From positions 1 through 64,000 of the forward strand of contig NZ_WASO01000010.1 of the NCBI RefSeq assembly GCF_009712605.1: 64,000 nt of DNA. Direction: 5' to 3'. Origin of the DNA: Paludibacter sp. Lineage in GTDB: Bacteria > Bacteroidota > Bacteroidia > Bacteroidales > Paludibacteraceae. This document shows, piece by piece, positions 18,818-28,650 of the stretch. The position numbers and the translations under genes are program-made. Position 1 is the first letter of the stretch. The number at the start of each line of letters is the position of its first letter. Under the pieces are notes generated by a model that had not been told where the DNA came from, did no database searches, and saw only the letters and a list, made by a program, of their open reading frames with translations.

Positions 18818-19591
18818 ATGAATTACGTAAAAGCAAAAAAACATTTGGGCCAACACTTCCTTAAGGATTTATCTATTGCCCAACGCATTGCCTCCAGCAT
18901 ATCTCCGGAGGAAACGACAAATATTCTTGAAATAGGCCCTGGCACCGGCGTCCTTACCCAGTTTTTGCTTCAGAACCCTTTGATGCAGCTCACCGCTATT
19001 GAAATAGATTCAGAATCTGTCGTTTACTTACAAGAACATTTCCCGAAGCTATCTTTAATCGAGGGCGATTTTCTAAATTATGACATAGACTCGCTTTTTG
19101 GCGGGGCTCCATTCTGCATCATCGGTAATTTTCCTTACAACATTTCGAGTCAGATTTTTTTCAAAGCGCTTGAATATAAAGATCGCATTCCGGTGATTGC
19201 CGGCATGTTGCAAAAAGAAGTTGCCGAGCGTCTTGCATCGCCTCCGGGCAACAAGAGTTACGGCATCCTGAGTGTTTTCCTTCAGGCATATTATGATATA
19301 GAATACCTGTTTACCGTTTCGGAACACGTCTTCGATCCACCGCCCAAGGTAAAATCAGGGGTAATCCGACTGAAACGTAACAAAGTAGAAAAGCTCGACT
19401 GCGATGAGAAACTATTTATCGCTGTGGTGAAAGCCGGATTCAATCAACGAAGAAAAACCCTCCGGAATGCACTCAGAAACCTGCACAACAATCCACAGGC
19501 AACGCATCCTTTACTGGAAAAACGAGCAGAACAGCTGGATGTTGCCTCTTTTGTGGAGCTAACCAACTGGGTTGCATCAATCAGACTATAA
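18818..19591 (+). CDS. rsmA: 16S rRNA dimethyladenosine transferase
   Basis: A 257-residue methyltransferase that dimethylates two adjacent adenosines near the 3' end of 16S rRNA. KKHLGQHFLKD at residues 7-17, the SAM-binding LEIGPGTGVLT, the catalytic IGNFPYNISSQI block and VFDPPPKVKSGVIRL are all intact. Length is normal. The sequence following it is a decayed corA fragment rather than an intact transporter gene. Confidence 0.97.
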   Translation: MNYVKAKKHLGQHFLKDLSIAQRIASSISPEETTNILEIGPGTGVLTQFLLQNPLMQLTAIEIDSESVVYLQEHFPKLSLIEGDFLNYDIDSLFGGAPFCIIGNFPYNISSQIFFKALEYKDRIPVIAGMLQKEVAERLASPPGNKSYGILSVFLQAYYDIEYLFTVSEHVFDPPPKVKSGVIRLKRNKVEKLDCDEKLFIAVVKAGFNQRRKTLRNALRNLHNNPQATHPLLEKRAEQLDVASFVELTNWVASIRL

Positions 19592-19639
19592 GACATCAAT
19601 TCTCTGTTGAATACACACGATTCAACTTTGATCGCCTTG

Positions 19640-19879
19640 ACTTCCTTCAGGATACCTTATATGGGGCTTGTCAATACCCAACAGAATCAGATCATTAAAA
19701 TATTTAATATCCTGATGGTAATCTTCATGACCCCAACGTTAATTGCACGCATCTACGGTATGAATTTCATTCTCCTGCCCGGATCTCAAACGACAGATGG
19801 TTTTTGAGGATGTATTTTCCTGATGATCATGACGGTAGTCGTTATTCTGTTCTATTTTAGATGGGAAAAATGGCAATAA
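19640..19879 (+). pseudogene. Remnant of a CorA magnesium/cobalt transporter C-terminus
   Basis: Reading in the frame of TTG 19607, the stretch N-x-x-x-N-Q-I-I-K-I-F-N-I-L followed by a T-L-I-A-R-I-Y-G-M-N-F motif matches the last two helices of CorA, including the GMN signature. An in-frame TGA at 19805-19807 interrupts it; beyond that the same frame continues with a hydrophobic helix and ends F-R-W-E-K-W-Q, like the F-K-R-K-K-W-F tail of the intact corA at 55379. The upstream two thirds of the gene are not recognisable. It is therefore a truncated and decayed copy, about 80-90 codons long. Confidence 0.7.
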
Positions 19880-20187
19880 TAAGACTCTCGCAATAAATCA
19901 ACATACTCAGCCCATTCGCAATTCCAGCCATTTTCATTCGAAGCCAATAACCTTAAAGCAAAAAAGCCGATAATTTCAACAAACATCATTCGGTTCAAGT
20001 TTCATTCCACTATAAAGTTACCAGAATTAAATTTGTTTTTTCCGTTTAACAAAAAAGCAATTATTTAAGATCGAATATCATAAAAAACCATTATTTTTGT
20101 AGACATTACGTACTACAAACATTCTTTTTACGTTTACAACTAATAAGTTGTAAAGACACAACATCTTAAATTTCAGAACCAAATTCA
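19880..20187 (+). promoter_or_regulatory. Intergenic region with ruvA-sprA promoter
   Basis: No gene is seen between the corA remnant and ruvA. TATTTTTG at 20092-20099 fits the -7 consensus and lies 89 bp before ruvA. The -33 element is weak. This is the only plausible promoter for ruvA and probably also for sprA, which starts 37 bp after ruvA. Confidence 0.45.
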
Positions 20188-20772
20188 ATGATTGATTATA
20201 TTAAGGGAAAAATAGCAGAACTAACCCCCACATCGGCCACAATCGAAACCGGAGGTATCGGTTACCTGGTACACATTTCCCTGACTACCTATTCAGCCCT
20301 TGAAAATAAGGAAAGTGCTCAAATCTATGTTTACGAAGCTATCAGAGAGGACGCTCACTTACTTTTTGGCTTTTTCACCAAAGAAGAGCGCGAAATGTTC
20401 TTGTTACTGATTTCGGTATCGGGCATTGGAGCCAATACTGCCAGAATGATACTATCCTCACTATCAATCAGCGAGCTTCAGCAGCATATTGCTCAGGATA
20501 ATGTAACAGCCATTAAAAGCATTAAGGGCATAGGTTTAAAAACAGCGCAACGGGTAATCATTGACCTGAAAGACAAAATAGGCAGGGTAAACGGTGAGGC
20601 TAAAATTGCCGGAACCGAATCGTATTCTTCTGTAAAACAAGAGGCTGCTCAGGCTTTGATGATGCTGGGTTTTCAACAGGCAGCTATCAGCAAAGCATTA
20701 GAGAAGATCTTTGCCGGCTCACCGTCATTGACGATTGAACAGGCCATAAAACAGGCTCTTAAATTGCTATAG
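20188..20772 (+). CDS. ruvA: Holliday junction branch migration protein RuvA
   Basis: A 194-residue DNA-binding subunit of the RuvAB branch migration motor. The OB-fold N-terminus (MIDYIKGKIAELTPTSATIE), the two helix-hairpin-helix regions (LISVSGIGANTARMILSS and IKSIKGIGLKTAQRVIIDL) and the small C-terminal RuvB-contact domain (residues about 150-194) are all visible. sprA follows 37 bp downstream; ruvA-sprA linkage is conserved in many Bacteroidetes. Confidence 0.97.
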   Translation: MIDYIKGKIAELTPTSATIETGGIGYLVHISLTTYSALENKESAQIYVYEAIREDAHLLFGFFTKEEREMFLLLISVSGIGANTARMILSSLSISELQQHIAQDNVTAIKSIKGIGLKTAQRVIIDLKDKIGRVNGEAKIAGTESYSSVKQEAAQALMMLGFQQAAISKALEKIFAGSPSLTIEQAIKQALKLL

Positions 20773-20809
20773 TCTATCATTTTAAGATTCACTTAACAGA
20801 ATCCTGACT

Positions 20810-23800
20810 GTGATCAAAAAAATATTACTCTTCATATTTACTCTCTGTTTTATTGCCATTTCTGCGCTTCCGGTGGCCGGATTGCAACAATCAGGGCAAA
20901 AAACAGAGCCTTCAGTTTCCCGTGATCATAACAATGAAAATGGGAAAGATTCTTCTTTATTATTCCCTGTCAAACCAACATCTTCAGTCGGTGTAGCCGA
21001 CATGGAAAATCGCCGTCCGATGGATCTGAAAGATCCTGACAACGTAAAATCAACCGTAGTATACGACCCGGTAACAGGCTTATATCTGGTGTACACCAAA
21101 GTAGGTTCGATGGACATTGCCACCCCAATCTCCATGACATCTCAGGAATATCAGGACTATACTTTGCGAACATCCATGCAATCGTACTGGAGACAACGTA
21201 ATGATTCCGTACAAAAAACCGAGGATTCCAAGTTTGCACTTACCGACATGAAATTCAGTCTTGGTCCGGCCGACAAATTGTTTGGACCGGGCGGTGTTCA
21301 GGTTAAAATGCAGGGATCGACAGAACTTGGATTCGGTGTCCGTGCCCACACCATTGACAATCCGATTTATCCGTACAGAATGCGCAGGCCGTCTCCCTCT
21401 TTCGATTTCAACGAAAAAATACAGCTGAATGTAAACGGGAAAGTCGGCGATAAAGTCAATCTTAACCTCAATTACAATACTGAAGCGTCTTTCGATTTTG
21501 ATCAGAAAATGATCAAACTAGGATACACAGGCAAAGAAGACGAGATTGTAAAAAAAATCGAAGCCGGGAATGTAAGCCTTCCACTCAACAGCTCCCTGAT
21601 TACGGGAAGCTCAGCTCTGTTCGGGATTAAAACGGAATTACAATTCGGTAAATTAAACGTGGTCGCTGTAGCTTCTCAGCAACAGTCGCAAACCAAAACA
21701 GTGAGTTCGAAAGGTGGCGTACAAACAACCAAATTCAATTTTGCAGCCGATAAATACGATGCCAACAGGCACTTCTTTCTGTCACAATACTTTCGCAACA
21801 ACTTCGACAAATGGATGAACAATCTACCATATGTCACATCGGGAATAACCATCAACCGGATAGAGGTCTGGGTAACAAATAAACGTAGTGACTTTACTCA
21901 GGCCAGAAACATTGTTGCTTTTTCCGACCTGGGAGAAACGACAAACCTCTCGAACCCTCACTGGACGGCTTCCGGCTCGAAATATCCGTCTAATTCAACG
22001 AACACTTTGTACGGAGAAGTCACCGCTCTTTCCGGCATCCGCGACATCCAAAATTCCAACGCGATTTTGGATGCAACCTACGGTTCTATGGGAATTATAG
22101 GAAGCCGTGATTACGAAAAAATTGAAAGCGCCCGTAAACTGGACGCATCAGAATACATCTTCAACAAGAGCCTTGGATACGTCTCTCTGCGCAATGCACT
22201 AAATGCAGATGAAGTGTTGGCTGTCGCTTATGAATATACGGCAGGAGGAAAAACATATCAGGTAGGAGAATTCTCTTCCGATCCGATTGAAGCGCCTAAA
22301 GCGCTCATGGTGAAATTGATTAAAAACACTAACCTTTCACCTGCGGTTCCTCTCTGGAAGTTGATGATGAAAAACGTTTACAACGTAGGCGCATCTCAAA
22401 TGCAGAAAGAAAAGTTCAAGCTCAACGTGATGTACGAGAGCGATTCTACCGGAATTAATGTTTCATACATCAACGAAGGCATCATAAAAGGCCAGCAATT
22501 GACCCGTGTATTGAACCTGGATAACCTCGATTCGAAGAACGAAGCACATCCTGATGGCAACTTCGATTATGTGGAAGGATACACCGCAGTTTCGGATGGC
22601 GGGAGAATTATTTTTCCTGTAGTAGAGCCCTTCGGTAGTTATCTTGCAACAAAAATAGGGAATCCTGCAATTGCCAAAAAATATGTTTATCAGGAGCTAT
22701 ACGACTCTACCCTGACAACGGCTCAACAATACAGCTCCAAGAACAAATTCAGGCTGGTAGGAGAATACAAGGGCACCTCCGGTTCTCAAATACAGCTGAA
22801 TGCCATGAACATTCCGAGAGGATCGGTAGTGGTTACTGCCGGAGGAAAAACATTGGTTGAAAATCAGGATTACACCGTTGACTATATGATGGGAACGGTA
22901 GACATCATCAACCAGAGCATCCTGGCATCCGGTACCAATGTCAATGTAAAACTGGAAAATCAATCCATGTTTGACCTGCAACGCAAAACCCTGATTGGCA
23001 CGCACCTGGAATACGCTTTCAGCAAAGATTTTTCGATCGGGGGAACTATCATGCACCTTTCGGAATTACCCCTCACTCAGAAAGTTGCTTACGGGAGCGA
23101 TCCTATTTCAAATACAATTTGGGGGTTGAACACTTCTTACAGAACAGAGTCTTTATGGCTAACAAACCTGCTGAATAAGATCCCGTTACTCAACCTGACA
23201 AAACCATCATACCTGAGTGTAAATGCTGAATTTGCGCAACTTATTGCCGGGCATCCCAATTCAGTATCAAAAAAAGGAGAGGTTTTTATAGACGACTTTG
23301 AAGGCACCAAAACAGACATAGAACTGGCTTATCCCTATAACTGGTTCCTCGCCAGCACACCTCTTGATTTGTCTTCTTCAGCGTTATTTCCGGAAGCGAC
23401 TCTGAACAACAATGTAAACTACGGAAAAAACAGAGCGATGATGAGTTGGTTTGTCGTTGACCAAACCGTATTTTCAGGAACATCGTCATTGACACCTGAC
23501 TATATCAGAAACAACAAAGATTTACAATCCAACAATTTAACCCGGCAGGTTCTTGAACAGGAGATTTTCCCCAACAGAGAATCTTTGTATGGAACAACGT
23601 CGTATTTACCGGTTCTGAATGTATCTTACTACCCTACTGAACGCGGACCTTACAACGTTGACGTAATGCCGACCAGCTACAGCAAAGGTATTGACGCCAA
23701 CGGCAAACTGAAAGAACCCAAAAGCCGGTGGGGCGGGATTATGCGAAAGCTGGAAACGACTGATTTTGAATCATCCAACATCGAATATATCGACTTCTGG

Positions 23801-26800
23801 ATGATGGATCCGTTTGTGAACGACACGCTGAGTAAAAGTACCGGCGGGGATCTTTACTTCAACCTTGGAGATCTTTCCGAAGACATACTTAAAGACGGCA
23901 AGAAATTCTTTGAAAACGGTCTTTCTGCTCTTGGAGATACAACCAATACCACACGGACTGTATGGGGTCGCGTTCCTACTTTACAATCGACGGTTCTGGC
24001 ATTTGACAACAGTTCAAGTGCCCGTCAGTATCAGGATGTGGGACTTGACGGTCTGTCAACAACTAGTGAGTTTTCGTTCCCCACATACAAAAATTATGTT
24101 GACCAGTTGAAAACGGTTGTCTCAGCAGCAACATTACGTCAGTGGCAAAATGACCCGTTCTCCCCGATAAACGACCCCGCAGGAGACAATTATCGAAGCT
24201 ACCGCAATCCGGCTTACAATGCCACTCAAAGTTCCGTTCTGAACAGATACAAGCATTACAACGGTACGGAAGGAAACTCTACGGATGATGGCACAACCAC
24301 CAACTATTCTTCTGCGGCTACTTCGTTACCCGACGTGGAGGATTTGAATCAGGACAACACACTGAATCAGTATGAAAATTACTATCAGTATAAAGTTTCT
24401 CTGCGTCGCACAGACTTACAGGTGGGCAGCAATTATCTGGTGGATAAAATTACGCCAACCGTAACGCTGAAAAATGGCAAACAGACCAAGGTAAGCTGGT
24501 TCCATTTCAAAATTCCTATCCGTGACTATCAGAAAAAAATAGGTTCCATCAGCGATTTCAAGTCCATCCGCTTCATGAGGATGTTTATGACGAATTTCGA
24601 AGACTCAACCTTCCTGCGCTTTGGAACATTGAATCTGGTAAAAGGAGACTGGAGAACCTATACTCAAAAGCTATACACGTCGGGCAGTACTCCTTCCGTT
24701 TCGGGAGATCTTGACGTGGGTGCCGTAAATATTGAAGAAGATGCTAACCGCGTGCCGGTGAACTACGTATTACCTCCGGGTGTTACGCGACAAGTTGACC
24801 CAAGCCAGCCCCAGATTCGTCAGGAAAACGAGCAATCTATAACACTGAAAGTTAACAACCTGGCAACAAATGATGCGCGCGCCATCTACAAAAACACGAA
24901 TTATGACATGCGTCAGTACAAGCGTATTCATATGTTTGCCCACGCACAAAAAGTATCGGACGATAACTCGAACCTGAAAGATTACGAGTTGACAGCGTTT
25001 ATCCGTTTGGGATCTGACTTTACGAACAACTATTACGAATATGAAATTCCGCTGAAACTGACGGATGCAGGACATTATCAGCAAAGCAGCGATAAAGATC
25101 GCGCTACGGTTTGGCCATCCGACAACGAGTTTGACATCGCATTGAAGGTATTGACCAACCTGAAAAAACAAAGAAATGCCGAAAGGGGAACAAATTCAAG
25201 CATTACATTAACAACCCCGTATTCATATTACGACCCATCAAATCCCAAAAACAAAGTAACTGTTCTTGGAAATCCGAGCCTTGCCGACGTCCAGTCTGTT
25301 ATGATTGGTGTCAGAAACAACAGTCGCGCCATAAAGAACGGAGAAGTGTGGTTTGATGAATTTAGCCTTAACGACTTTGAAGAAGGTGGAGGCTGGGCCG
25401 GAACGGCAAATGCATCAGTGGCTCTCTCTGATCTGGGAATGATCAACGCGTCAGGAAAATTCGTCACAGCCGGTTTCGGAAGCATCGAACAAAATATTCT
25501 TGGCCGCAGTCTGGATAATGAGTATCAATACAATATATCTACCACTGTCCAGCTTGGCAAGTTCTTCCCGGAAAAAGCGAAGGTAAATATTCCGGTCTTT
25601 TTCTCTACTTCAAACGAAATTATACGTCCGAAATACAATCCGCTGGATGGTGACATTTTGTTGTCTGATGCATTGAAAGCTGCGATTACGAAGGCTCAAC
25701 GAGACTCTATCTTATCGTTTGCCCAAACCCGTCATACCACAACAAGCTTTAACATCACAAACGCCCGTGTTGACATAAGGAGTAAAACACCTCAGCTGTA
25801 CGACCCGGCCAACTTCTCATTTTCATACGCTTACAATCATTCCAGCGATAAAAGCCCGGATGTAATTTACAGTTATTCGAATGATTACCGTGGGGCATTC
25901 AGCTATATATACAACACGATGCCAAAACCGTGGGAACCATTTAAAAACGTAAAAGCCCTGAGGTCACCGTTGCTAAAGCTAATAAGCGACTTTAACATCA
26001 ATCTCATCCCGAGTCAGATTGCGTACAATACCAATATTACCCGTACCTATTCTCAGACTCAGGCACGTGACTATGACGTAATCAATGCCGGTGGAGTACA
26101 AGACAAAAGAGATCTGATGACGTTTAGCCGTGATTTCCTTTGGGACAGAAGGTTTGACGTTAAACTCGACCTTACGAGAGGTTTGTCATTTACATTCTCA
26201 TCCAGCACAAACTCACGCATCGACGAGCCATATGTTCCGGTTGACAAGAACCTCTTCCCCGATGAATACAAAGTCTGGAAAGACTCGATCAAACATAGCC
26301 TTGCGAACCTTGGTCGTCCGTTGTTGTACCAACAGATGTTCACGGCAAACTACACTCTACCAATCAACAAATTACCTTATCTGGACTTCACCACAGCGCG
26401 AATCCAGTACACGGCGAATTATGACTGGCAAACCGGTGTAACAACGGCATCCAAACTGAATGTTGGAAACACCATCAGCAGTACAGCTCAAACACAGTCT
26501 GATGCTCAGTTTAATTTCGAAATGCTTTACAACAAGATCAAATTCCTGAGCGACATTAACAAGAAGTTCTCCTCCGGCAACAGAGTACAACAGTATCGGC
26601 CACGATCTTTCAGGCAAAACATAACCATTGAAAAAGATAAGCCATTAAGGTTGACGCACCGTCTGAATTCGACCAAATTCACGATCACTGCAATGGATAG
26701 TCTCGGAAAACCGGTTAATCTGAAATACAAACTGGTAGATGCGAACACAATTGAAATAGCTCCACTTGCAAAACGTGTAAATGCAAGCGTCAATATCAGT

Positions 26801-28252
26801 ACGCAAAATCCAAATGATGCGGGAGTTTCCCGTCAATTGGTAGACTATGCCGTTCGTACTTTAATGATGATCCGCAGAGGTAGCATCTCTTACCGGTACA
26901 GCCAAAACCTGACATTACCAGGTTTTGCCGGCACAAGCAAATGGTTCGGACAGTCTACATTAATGGGAACAACAGCGCCGGGTGTAGATTTCAGCCTTGG
27001 CTTCTTTGACAAAGGCTTTGTTTCTAAAGCTCTGGATAGAGGATGGTTAATTTCGAATGACACCGTAATCAATCCGGCCACTTTTGCAACCACCAAAGAT
27101 TTTGAAGCGCGGTTGAATCTTGAACCTCTGCCGGGACTCAAAATTGACCTTGCTCAAAAATGGTTCCAGGCCGGACAAACGTCGATGGAATTTATGTATA
27201 AAGGAATGCCAACTACTTTCACCGGCAGTTTCCACATGAGTTACATCGCTATTGGCACATTCTTCAAAAGCAGTGGAAACGCGACTAATGGGTTCAGTTC
27301 CGAAATCTATCGAAAATTCAAATCCAACAGAGCTGAAGTTACCCGTTTGATTGAGCAGAAATATGCCGGACAACGCTATCCTAATTCCGGTTTTATGGAA
27401 GGAAATGTATTAGCAGGAGCAACCTACGATTCGAAAAACGGAAGTGTCAATCCGAATTCGGCAGATGTATTGATTCCTGCATTTCTTGCAGCATACGGAG
27501 GCCATTCGGTTTCGGGCAACAAGTTGGGATTGTTCCCGTCGCTTTTACAGTCGCTCCCGAACTGGCGCATTTCATTCGACGGACTATCAACGATTCCAAT
27601 CGTAGCCAAATACCTGAAATCTTTAACGTTAAACCATGCTTACAACTGTGATTACACAATTGCCGCATACACCTCTTATTCCAACTGGGCAAGCAACGGC
27701 AGCATGGGGTTCATCAAAGATGTCACCACCGGCAACCCGATTCCGTCTTCGCAATACAATATCGGTTCGGTAACCCTTACAGAAGCCTTCATGCCTTTGA
27801 TTGGTGTAGATGCAGCTCTGAAGAACAGCTTGTCAACGCGTCTAATGTACAACACTCAGCGCAATCTCAGCCTCAATATTACCAGTGCCCAGATTATGGA
27901 AATTCTGAGCAAGGAATGGGTTATTGGCTTGGGTTATATGATTAAGGATTTCAACCTGATTCTGAAAATGAAGAATAAGCAATCGAAAGTAAAGAACGAC
28001 CTTACACTGCGATGCGATTTTTCGGTACGCGACACCAAGAGCCTGATGCGTAACATTGAAAGCGACAACGTTCAACCCACAGACGGAGGAACAACAACGA
28101 CCATCAAAGTATCGGGCGATTACGTATTCAGTTCAATGATCAACATTAAGCTTTATTACGACCGCAACATGAGCAACCCTCTTATATCAACGTCCTATCC
28201 GATGTCAACAACCAACTTCGGAGTTACCTTCAAGTTCTTGCTGACAAGATAA
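20810..28252 (+). CDS. sprA: SprA/Sov, outer membrane translocon of the type IX secretion system
   Basis: A 2480-residue protein, the size expected for SprA (Flavobacterium) and Sov (Porphyromonas), the giant 36-strand barrel through which T9SS cargo leaves the cell. It starts with a signal peptide (lysines then a hydrophobic stretch, cleavage probably near residue 24). It then has the SprA N-terminal repeat-like regions with MSTGID-less spacing, including FGPGGVQVKMQGSTELGFG near residue 160 and the motif VFIDDFEGTKTDIELAYP near 825. It ends with a strand-rich C-terminus finishing in FGVTFKFLLTR, typical of a membrane barrel. The start codon is GTG. The frame is unbroken over 7.4 kb. It is followed by a strong terminator. 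Confidence 0.97.
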   Translation: MIKKILLFIFTLCFIAISALPVAGLQQSGQKTEPSVSRDHNNENGKDSSLLFPVKPTSSVGVADMENRRPMDLKDPDNVKSTVVYDPVTGLYLVYTKVGSMDIATPISMTSQEYQDYTLRTSMQSYWRQRNDSVQKTEDSKFALTDMKFSLGPADKLFGPGGVQVKMQGSTELGFGVRAHTIDNPIYPYRMRRPSPSFDFNEKIQLNVNGKVGDKVNLNLNYNTEASFDFDQKMIKLGYTGKEDEIVKKIEAGNVSLPLNSSLITGSSALFGIKTELQFGKLNVVAVASQQQSQTKTVSSKGGVQTTKFNFAADKYDANRHFFLSQYFRNNFDKWMNNLPYVTSGITINRIEVWVTNKRSDFTQARNIVAFSDLGETTNLSNPHWTASGSKYPSNSTNTLYGEVTALSGIRDIQNSNAILDATYGSMGIIGSRDYEKIESARKLDASEYIFNKSLGYVSLRNALNADEVLAVAYEYTAGGKTYQVGEFSSDPIEAPKALMVKLIKNTNLSPAVPLWKLMMKNVYNVGASQMQKEKFKLNVMYESDSTGINVSYINEGIIKGQQLTRVLNLDNLDSKNEAHPDGNFDYVEGYTAVSDGGRIIFPVVEPFGSYLATKIGNPAIAKKYVYQELYDSTLTTAQQYSSKNKFRLVGEYKGTSGSQIQLNAMNIPRGSVVVTAGGKTLVENQDYTVDYMMGTVDIINQSILASGTNVNVKLENQSMFDLQRKTLIGTHLEYAFSKDFSIGGTIMHLSELPLTQKVAYGSDPISNTIWGLNTSYRTESLWLTNLLNKIPLLNLTKPSYLSVNAEFAQLIAGHPNSVSKKGEVFIDDFEGTKTDIELAYPYNWFLASTPLDLSSSALFPEATLNNNVNYGKNRAMMSWFVVDQTVFSGTSSLTPDYIRNNKDLQSNNLTRQVLEQEIFPNRESLYGTTSYLPVLNVSYYPTERGPYNVDVMPTSYSKGIDANGKLKEPKSRWGGIMRKLETTDFESSNIEYIDFWMMDPFVNDTLSKSTGGDLYFNLGDLSEDILKDGKKFFENGLSALGDTTNTTRTVWGRVPTLQSTVLAFDNSSSARQYQDVGLDGLSTTSEFSFPTYKNYVDQLKTVVSAATLRQWQNDPFSPINDPAGDNYRSYRNPAYNATQSSVLNRYKHYNGTEGNSTDDGTTTNYSSAATSLPDVEDLNQDNTLNQYENYYQYKVSLRRTDLQVGSNYLVDKITPTVTLKNGKQTKVSWFHFKIPIRDYQKKIGSISDFKSIRFMRMFMTNFEDSTFLRFGTLNLVKGDWRTYTQKLYTSGSTPSVSGDLDVGAVNIEEDANRVPVNYVLPPGVTRQVDPSQPQIRQENEQSITLKVNNLATNDARAIYKNTNYDMRQYKRIHMFAHAQKVSDDNSNLKDYELTAFIRLGSDFTNNYYEYEIPLKLTDAGHYQQSSDKDRATVWPSDNEFDIALKVLTNLKKQRNAERGTNSSITLTTPYSYYDPSNPKNKVTVLGNPSLADVQSVMIGVRNNSRAIKNGEVWFDEFSLNDFEEGGGWAGTANASVALSDLGMINASGKFVTAGFGSIEQNILGRSLDNEYQYNISTTVQLGKFFPEKAKVNIPVFFSTSNEIIRPKYNPLDGDILLSDALKAAITKAQRDSILSFAQTRHTTTSFNITNARVDIRSKTPQLYDPANFSFSYAYNHSSDKSPDVIYSYSNDYRGAFSYIYNTMPKPWEPFKNVKALRSPLLKLISDFNINLIPSQIAYNTNITRTYSQTQARDYDVINAGGVQDKRDLMTFSRDFLWDRRFDVKLDLTRGLSFTFSSSTNSRIDEPYVPVDKNLFPDEYKVWKDSIKHSLANLGRPLLYQQMFTANYTLPINKLPYLDFTTARIQYTANYDWQTGVTTASKLNVGNTISSTAQTQSDAQFNFEMLYNKIKFLSDINKKFSSGNRVQQYRPRSFRQNITIEKDKPLRLTHRLNSTKFTITAMDSLGKPVNLKYKLVDANTIEIAPLAKRVNASVNISTQNPNDAGVSRQLVDYAVRTLMMIRRGSISYRYSQNLTLPGFAGTSKWFGQSTLMGTTAPGVDFSLGFFDKGFVSKALDRGWLISNDTVINPATFATTKDFEARLNLEPLPGLKIDLAQKWFQAGQTSMEFMYKGMPTTFTGSFHMSYIAIGTFFKSSGNATNGFSSEIYRKFKSNRAEVTRLIEQKYAGQRYPNSGFMEGNVLAGATYDSKNGSVNPNSADVLIPAFLAAYGGHSVSGNKLGLFPSLLQSLPNWRISFDGLSTIPIVAKYLKSLTLNHAYNCDYTIAAYTSYSNWASNGSMGFIKDVTTGNPIPSSQYNIGSVTLTEAFMPLIGVDAALKNSLSTRLMYNTQRNLSLNITSAQIMEILSKEWVIGLGYMIKDFNLILKMKNKQSKVKNDLTLRCDFSVRDTKSLMRNIESDNVQPTDGGTTTTIKVSGDYVFSSMINIKLYYDRNMSNPLISTSYPMSTTNFGVTFKFLLTR

Positions 28253-28274
28253 AAATTAGGATCTAAAACAGGAT

Positions 28275-28322
28275 AAAAAAAGAGACTGCCTCAAAAAAAA
28301 AAAGAGACAGTCTCTTTTTTTT
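28275..28322 (+). terminator. Terminator after sprA
   Basis: AAAAAGAGACTG pairs with CAGTCTCTTTTT (arms about 28276-28287 and 28309-28320) and is followed by T residues. It lies 22 bp after the sprA stop. Confidence 0.8.
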
Positions 28323-28650
28323 AAGGCACAAGATATATATATATACATCAAGCTCTTTGGGTGTAATCCACTTTTAAATTCAAAAAATTCATATTAACTT
28401 AATTTTAACTGTTTTTAAAACCATTAAATTTGTTGACTTAAATTATCTATTTAACTTTGACCTGTTTTTTTTTAATGTTTTTATATTATCTCAAATTCAA
28501 TAAGTAGCATCTCTTAAATTTTATAATAAAATCAGAATAGTCTGGATGTAGTTACTTTTCAATCGCAGCAAAAGTTAATCGGAATTAATCAGACTTAGCT
28601 AATTACGAGCAAACCAAACTATACGACCTTTTTACCCAAATCATGTGCAT
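28323..28650 (+). promoter_or_regulatory. Promoter and long leader of the type B secreted protein gene
   Basis: TTTG (28429-28432), a 19-bp spacer and TAACTTTG (28452-28459) make an essentially perfect Bacteroidetes promoter. The start codon at 28651 would leave a leader of about 185 nt with no gene in it. The rest of the region is AT-rich with no further structure that I can support. Confidence 0.65.

Noticed and set aside
20810-28252. Several 80-130 codon antisense frames in sprA
   Set aside because: They are shadows of the coding strand of a long GC-balanced gene and show no family resemblance.
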